Origin: Prevotellaceae bacterium
GTDB taxonomy: Bacteria > Bacteroidota > Bacteroidia > Bacteroidales > Bacteroidaceae
Assembly (NCBI GenBank): GCA_030523505.1
Contig: JAUNIK010000074.1
Coordinates: 1 to 9,490 of the forward strand
DNA: 9,490 bases
Direction: 5' to 3'
The notes below the pieces were generated by a model. It was not told where the DNA came from. It worked only from the letters and a program-made list of their open reading frames with translations, and made no database searches. The position numbers were made by a program, and so were the translations under genes. Positions within the stretch are counted from its first letter, which is position 1. Every line of letters begins with the position of its first letter. This document shows, piece by piece, positions 6,997 through 9,490 of this stretch.

Positions 6997-7428
6997 AGTA
7001 TAAGGCGTGGGGGTTCAAAAAGCCATCACAAACAATACATCTGAAAAAAATCAAAAAAAAAGTTCAGCAGGGACTTAATTTTTACCCCCGTTTCGGGTAT
7101 AAGGAAGTGTAGGGCTATACATTTATGATTTGATGATTGCGATTCAATGATTATATGATTACCCGGAAATCTTTTGACACGCATTAGCTCTGGTTCTCAT
7201 AGCATTGATTTGGTCGCATGAAAGCGCTTAAATGACGATACAAAATCAATGGAATGACAAGCAGAAAACGCTGAGATTACACGATGAAAACGGCGCACAA
7301 TTCAATCTGCTGATTCTCAGGGGATTCAGAAAGCAAAAGAATTATAACTGCGGTATGAATCTTTTAGTAGCAATATGGGAAATATTTTTACAGACAATTC
7401 GCCCAAAGACCATAGGAAGCACTGGAAG
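6997..7428. other. Gene-free stretch with only weak signals
   Basis: No convincing gene is seen. The stretch holds A-runs near 7045-7061, a weak CCCG-TTT-CGGG hairpin (7087-7097) without a U-run, four ATGATT words at 7125, 7133, 7147 and 7155 (spacings 8, 14, 8), an isolated GACACGCAT (7176-7184), and an open frame from 7232 whose start, WNDKQKTLRLHDENGA, faintly recalls the C-terminal edge of GH31-type glycosidases. The frame then runs into the antisense of the phosphatase gene, so it is at best a decayed remnant. Confidence 0.4.
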
Positions 7429-8079
7429 TTACTGGTGGGCCAATATTTCTCGCGGAGTTTCAACAAAGGTCGTTCCGCCATGCTCAATCAGGAAATCCTT
7501 GTCGCGGAAGCCCCATAACACTGAGATGCAGGGCATGCCACAGTTTTCGGCGGTCTTGATATCTACATCGCTGTCACCAATATACACTGCGTCATCGGCG
7601 GTCACGCCCAACTGACGCAAGGCTTCAAGGACGGTGTCAGGTGCGGGTTTCTTGTTTATGCCTTCCCTCTCACCGATTGCCACGGACACTGTGTCAGGAA
7701 AGAAATGGCGGCACAACTGCTGTGTGGCATCATAGAACTTGTTGCTGACAACGGCAATATTCTTTCCCCTACCCTTCAGTTCCGCCAGCATCTCAGGAAT
7801 GCCCTCATACGGTTTCGTGGTGTCAAGACCGTGATCGATATAATGCATCTTGAAAACAGCCAAGGTCTGCTCGGTAACATCGGAAGGTGTTCCCTCGGGC
7901 ACTGCTCTCTCAATGAGTTTTCTCACTCCATTGCCCACAAACTGCCTAATCTCGGCAAGGCTACGCTCAGGCATTCCCATCTCGCGGAGGGCGTGGTTGG
8001 TACTCTGTGCCAGGTCGCCCAAGGTGTCTAACAGTGTACCGTCAAGATCAAAGATGTATGTTGAGTACTGCTTCATCAT
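7429..8079 (-). CDS. HAD-family phosphatase, phosphoglycolate phosphatase-like
   Basis: A 216-residue HAD hydrolase that removes phosphate from a small metabolite through an aspartyl-phosphate intermediate in the cytoplasm. All four motifs are present: I, DLDGTLLDT (11-19; nucleophile Asp11 and acid/base Asp13); II, Ser112 in VVSNK; III, Lys143 or Lys144 in NKKPAPD; IV, GDSDVD (168-173). The helical cap lies between motifs I and II (about 20-90), placing it in the Gph/PpaX/beta-phosphoglucomutase-like group. Length and the KPAPD and GDSDVD motifs best fit Gph, which recycles 2-phosphoglycolate made during DNA repair, but pyrophosphatase (PpaX-like) activity cannot be excluded. The start could be the first or second Met (MMKQYS). 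It is transcribed alone and divergently from mltG, with its own promoter 59 nt upstream. Confidence 0.92.
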   Translation of the reverse strand: MMKQYSTYIFDLDGTLLDTLGDLAQSTNHALREMGMPERSLAEIRQFVGNGVRKLIERAVPEGTPSDVTEQTLAVFKMHYIDHGLDTTKPYEGIPEMLAELKGRGKNIAVVSNKFYDATQQLCRHFFPDTVSVAIGEREGINKKPAPDTVLEALRQLGVTADDAVYIGDSDVDIKTAENCGMPCISVLWGFRDKDFLIEHGGTTFVETPREILAHQ

Positions 8080-8137
8080 ATAGTCATATTTTTGATGCTT
8101 CGCATAGCGAAAACTTGTTCTATATTCTTTTTCAATG

Positions 8138-8169
8138 CAAAATTACAACTTTTTTCCGCAAAACATCAA
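8138..8169 (-). promoter_or_regulatory. Promoter of the HAD phosphatase gene
   Basis: On the minus strand TAATTTTG (plus-strand 8138-8145) is preceded at 21 nt by TTG within CACTTGATG (plus-strand about 8167-8169), matching the Bacteroidetes pattern. The leader of about 50 nt contains a small hairpin TTCGC-ATA-GCGAA (8099-8111). A second TAATTTTG on the plus strand (8189-8196) starts the divergent mltG unit. Confidence 0.65.
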
Positions 8170-8188
8170 GTGTTACCCGATAAATTAG

Positions 8189-8196
8189 TAATTTTG
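8189..8196 (+). promoter_or_regulatory. Probable mltG -7 box
   Basis: TAATTTTG matches the Bacteroidetes -7 element, but no clear TTTG -33 box is visible 19-21 nt upstream. If used, it gives mltG a leader of about 230 nt that includes the inverted repeat at 8230-8385. Confidence 0.5.
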
Positions 8197-8229
8197 TAGA
8201 AGAATACAAGTTTCGCAAGCTCAACTTTA

Positions 8230-8385
8230 GAAGTTATAGGGAGTTAAGGGAAGTTACCGGTCGCCTTGCTCCCTGAGAAGTTAAAGGACAATAGCTTTTA
8301 TCGCGGATAGGTTTGGCAGTGAAGAGACATTTGTCCCTTAACTTCCCAAGCGAAGCGATAACTTCCCTTAACTTCCCATAACTTC
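8230..8385. repeat. 27-bp inverted repeat with GGGAAGTTA-type motifs
   Basis: The left arm (8230-8256) and right arm (8359-8385) are complementary at 25 of 27 positions around a 102-nt loop. Both are built from the unit AGGGAAGTTA. Within the right side TCCCTTAACTTCCCA occurs twice (8334-8348 and 8364-8378, offset 30). Further out, TTCGCAAG (8212-8219) and CTTGCGAA (8403-8410) form another inverted pair. The whole lies in the likely mltG leader. It may be a dispersed Bacteroidales intergenic repeat or a structured leader. Confidence 0.8.
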
Positions 8386-8433
8386 CAAACTGAGCAAGAA
8401 ACTTGCGAAGTTAAATCGTAAATGAAACAGTAA

Positions 8434-9480
8434 ATGAAACAAAATTGTTTGAATTTGAAGAAATCACCATATATAACAGTCATCAGCATGTGCTTTGCAC
8501 TCATTCTGATATTGCTTTTTGTAGGATTCTTCACCCCCTATTCACGCTGCGACGAGGATAGGTTTGTAAACATCGATACTGACGATAATCTGGACTCAGT
8601 GCTCGCCAAAGTCGATACTATCGGCAAGCGCTACACCTACAGCGGCTTCTGCATGCTCGCACGTCATTCAAACTTCGACGAGAACATTCACACCGGTCAC
8701 TATGTTATCAAACCGGGTACACTGACTTTCAGCGTGTTCCGCATGATAAAGAACGGCAACCAGACTCCTGTGAGAGTCACCATCCCGGAAGTGAGAACCG
8801 TTGACCGACTGGCTGAGGAACTGTCAAAGAAACTCATGGTGAAGAGCAGTGAGCTGACAGGGATCCTCACCGACGAGGCATTCTGCGAGAAATACGACAT
8901 GGACACATGTACCGTGATCTCGCTGTTCATCCCAAACACTTACGAGTTCTTCTGGGACATGCCTGCCGAGAAACTGGTGGAAAGGATGCAGAAAGAGTAC
9001 ACCACATTCTGGAATGACGAGCGTAAGGGCAAGGCTGAAGCGTTGGAGATGACTCCTGTTGAGGTGATGACACTCGCTTCGATTGTCGATTCAGAGACAG
9101 CCAACAACGGTGAGAAGCCTCGCGTAGCAGGTATGTACTACAACCGACTGAAGATTGGAATGCCTCTACAGGCCGACCCAACCATCAAGTTTGCGATGAA
9201 GAACTTCGACGCCCGTCGTATCTATCGCAACTGGCTCACCTTCGACTCGCCTTACAACACATACAAGAACGCGGGATTGCCTCCTGGTCCTATCCGCATT
9301 CCATCGGTTGCGGGCATCGACGCAGTGCTTAACCTCGAGCACCATGACTACCTGTATATGTGTGCGAAGGAGGATTTCTCGGGCACTCACAATTTCGCTG
9401 TGACATACGCTGAGCATCAGCAGAACGCCCAGAAATATTGGCTCACTAGTAAAACCCTGTGTTTAACCGAATATCATTGA
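8434..9480 (+). CDS. mltG: MltG endolytic peptidoglycan transglycosylase (YceG-like)
   Basis: MltG is an inner-membrane lytic transglycosylase that cleaves nascent glycan strands in the periplasm and sets their length. Of 348 residues, 12-33 form the single N-terminal membrane anchor, followed by a LysM-like subdomain (about 45-115; HTGHYVIKPG at 86-95). The catalytic domain carries LASIVDSETANN (214-225), where Glu221 aligns with the catalytic glutamate of E. coli MltG in its ASIIEKET motif; the first Glu of that motif is Asp here. Other family blocks are VAGMYYNRL (231-239), LQADPT (245-250), SPYNTY (272-277), GLPPGPIRIPS (281-291) and GTHNFAVTYAEHQQNAQKY (317-335). The last 13 residues (WLTSKTLCLTEYH) do not look like the usual Bacteroidetes MltG tail. 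The start at 8434 is immediately preceded in frame by ATGAAACAGTAA. No downstream gene is visible. Confidence 0.95.
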   Translation: MKQNCLNLKKSPYITVISMCFALILILLFVGFFTPYSRCDEDRFVNIDTDDNLDSVLAKVDTIGKRYTYSGFCMLARHSNFDENIHTGHYVIKPGTLTFSVFRMIKNGNQTPVRVTIPEVRTVDRLAEELSKKLMVKSSELTGILTDEAFCEKYDMDTCTVISLFIPNTYEFFWDMPAEKLVERMQKEYTTFWNDERKGKAEALEMTPVEVMTLASIVDSETANNGEKPRVAGMYYNRLKIGMPLQADPTIKFAMKNFDARRIYRNWLTFDSPYNTYKNAGLPPGPIRIPSVAGIDAVLNLEHHDYLYMCAKEDFSGTHNFAVTYAEHQQNAQKYWLTSKTLCLTEYH

Positions 9481-9490
9481 TAACCTGTAG

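Noticed and set aside
7083..7099. CCCG-TTT-CGGG hairpin as a terminator for the phosphatase gene
   Set aside because: The stem is only 4 bp, lacks a U-run on either strand, and lies more than 300 nt beyond the stop codon.
7232..7615. A 127-codon open frame as a functional gene
   Set aside because: More than a third is antisense to the HAD phosphatase coding region, and a stop codon immediately precedes its ATG; at most the first part is a remnant.

Overview
The window looks like a chromosomal segment of a Bacteroidota bacterium, most likely a Prevotella-type member of the Bacteroidales. The evidence is the Bacteroidetes promoter signature (TAnnTTTG, four copies reading TAATTTTG), A-rich leaders without Shine-Dalgarno motifs, a DUF4468 secreted protein, a Porin_10-type outer-membrane protein, and a Bacteroidales-type BamD and MltG. 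No mobile-element gene, tRNA, rRNA or CRISPR array was found.

Layout. Positions 1-387 (minus) hold the 5' part of bamD, cut by the window edge. It diverges from uvrB (559-2586, plus), whose promoter sits so close to the ATG that the mRNA may be leaderless. A secreted DUF4468 protein follows (2666-3364). An intergenic block built of nested inverted repeats (3365-3582) then leads into a two-gene unit: a 78-residue two-helix membrane protein and, 2 nt later, a 782-residue putative porin (3822-6170). Positions 6171-7428 carry no convincing gene but are the most unusual part. They contain a promoter, a candidate structured RNA of about 195 nt closed by a 14-bp helix and followed by a U-run (6S-like in size and architecture), and three tandem copies of a roughly 163-bp unit, each with a long imperfect hairpin of about 95 nt. 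A HAD-family phosphatase (7429-8079, minus) then diverges from mltG (8434-9480, plus). The mltG leader is about 230 nt and contains a 27-bp inverted repeat.

Functional picture. The protein genes are mostly envelope and housekeeping functions: outer-membrane protein assembly (BamD), an outer-membrane barrel that would be a BAM client (porin), glycan-strand termination in peptidoglycan synthesis (MltG), nucleotide excision repair (UvrB) and metabolite phosphate housekeeping (HAD). They do not form one pathway; divergent promoters and repeat-rich gaps divide them into separate transcription units. The best candidates for undescribed biology are the tandem hairpin array and the adjacent structured RNA.
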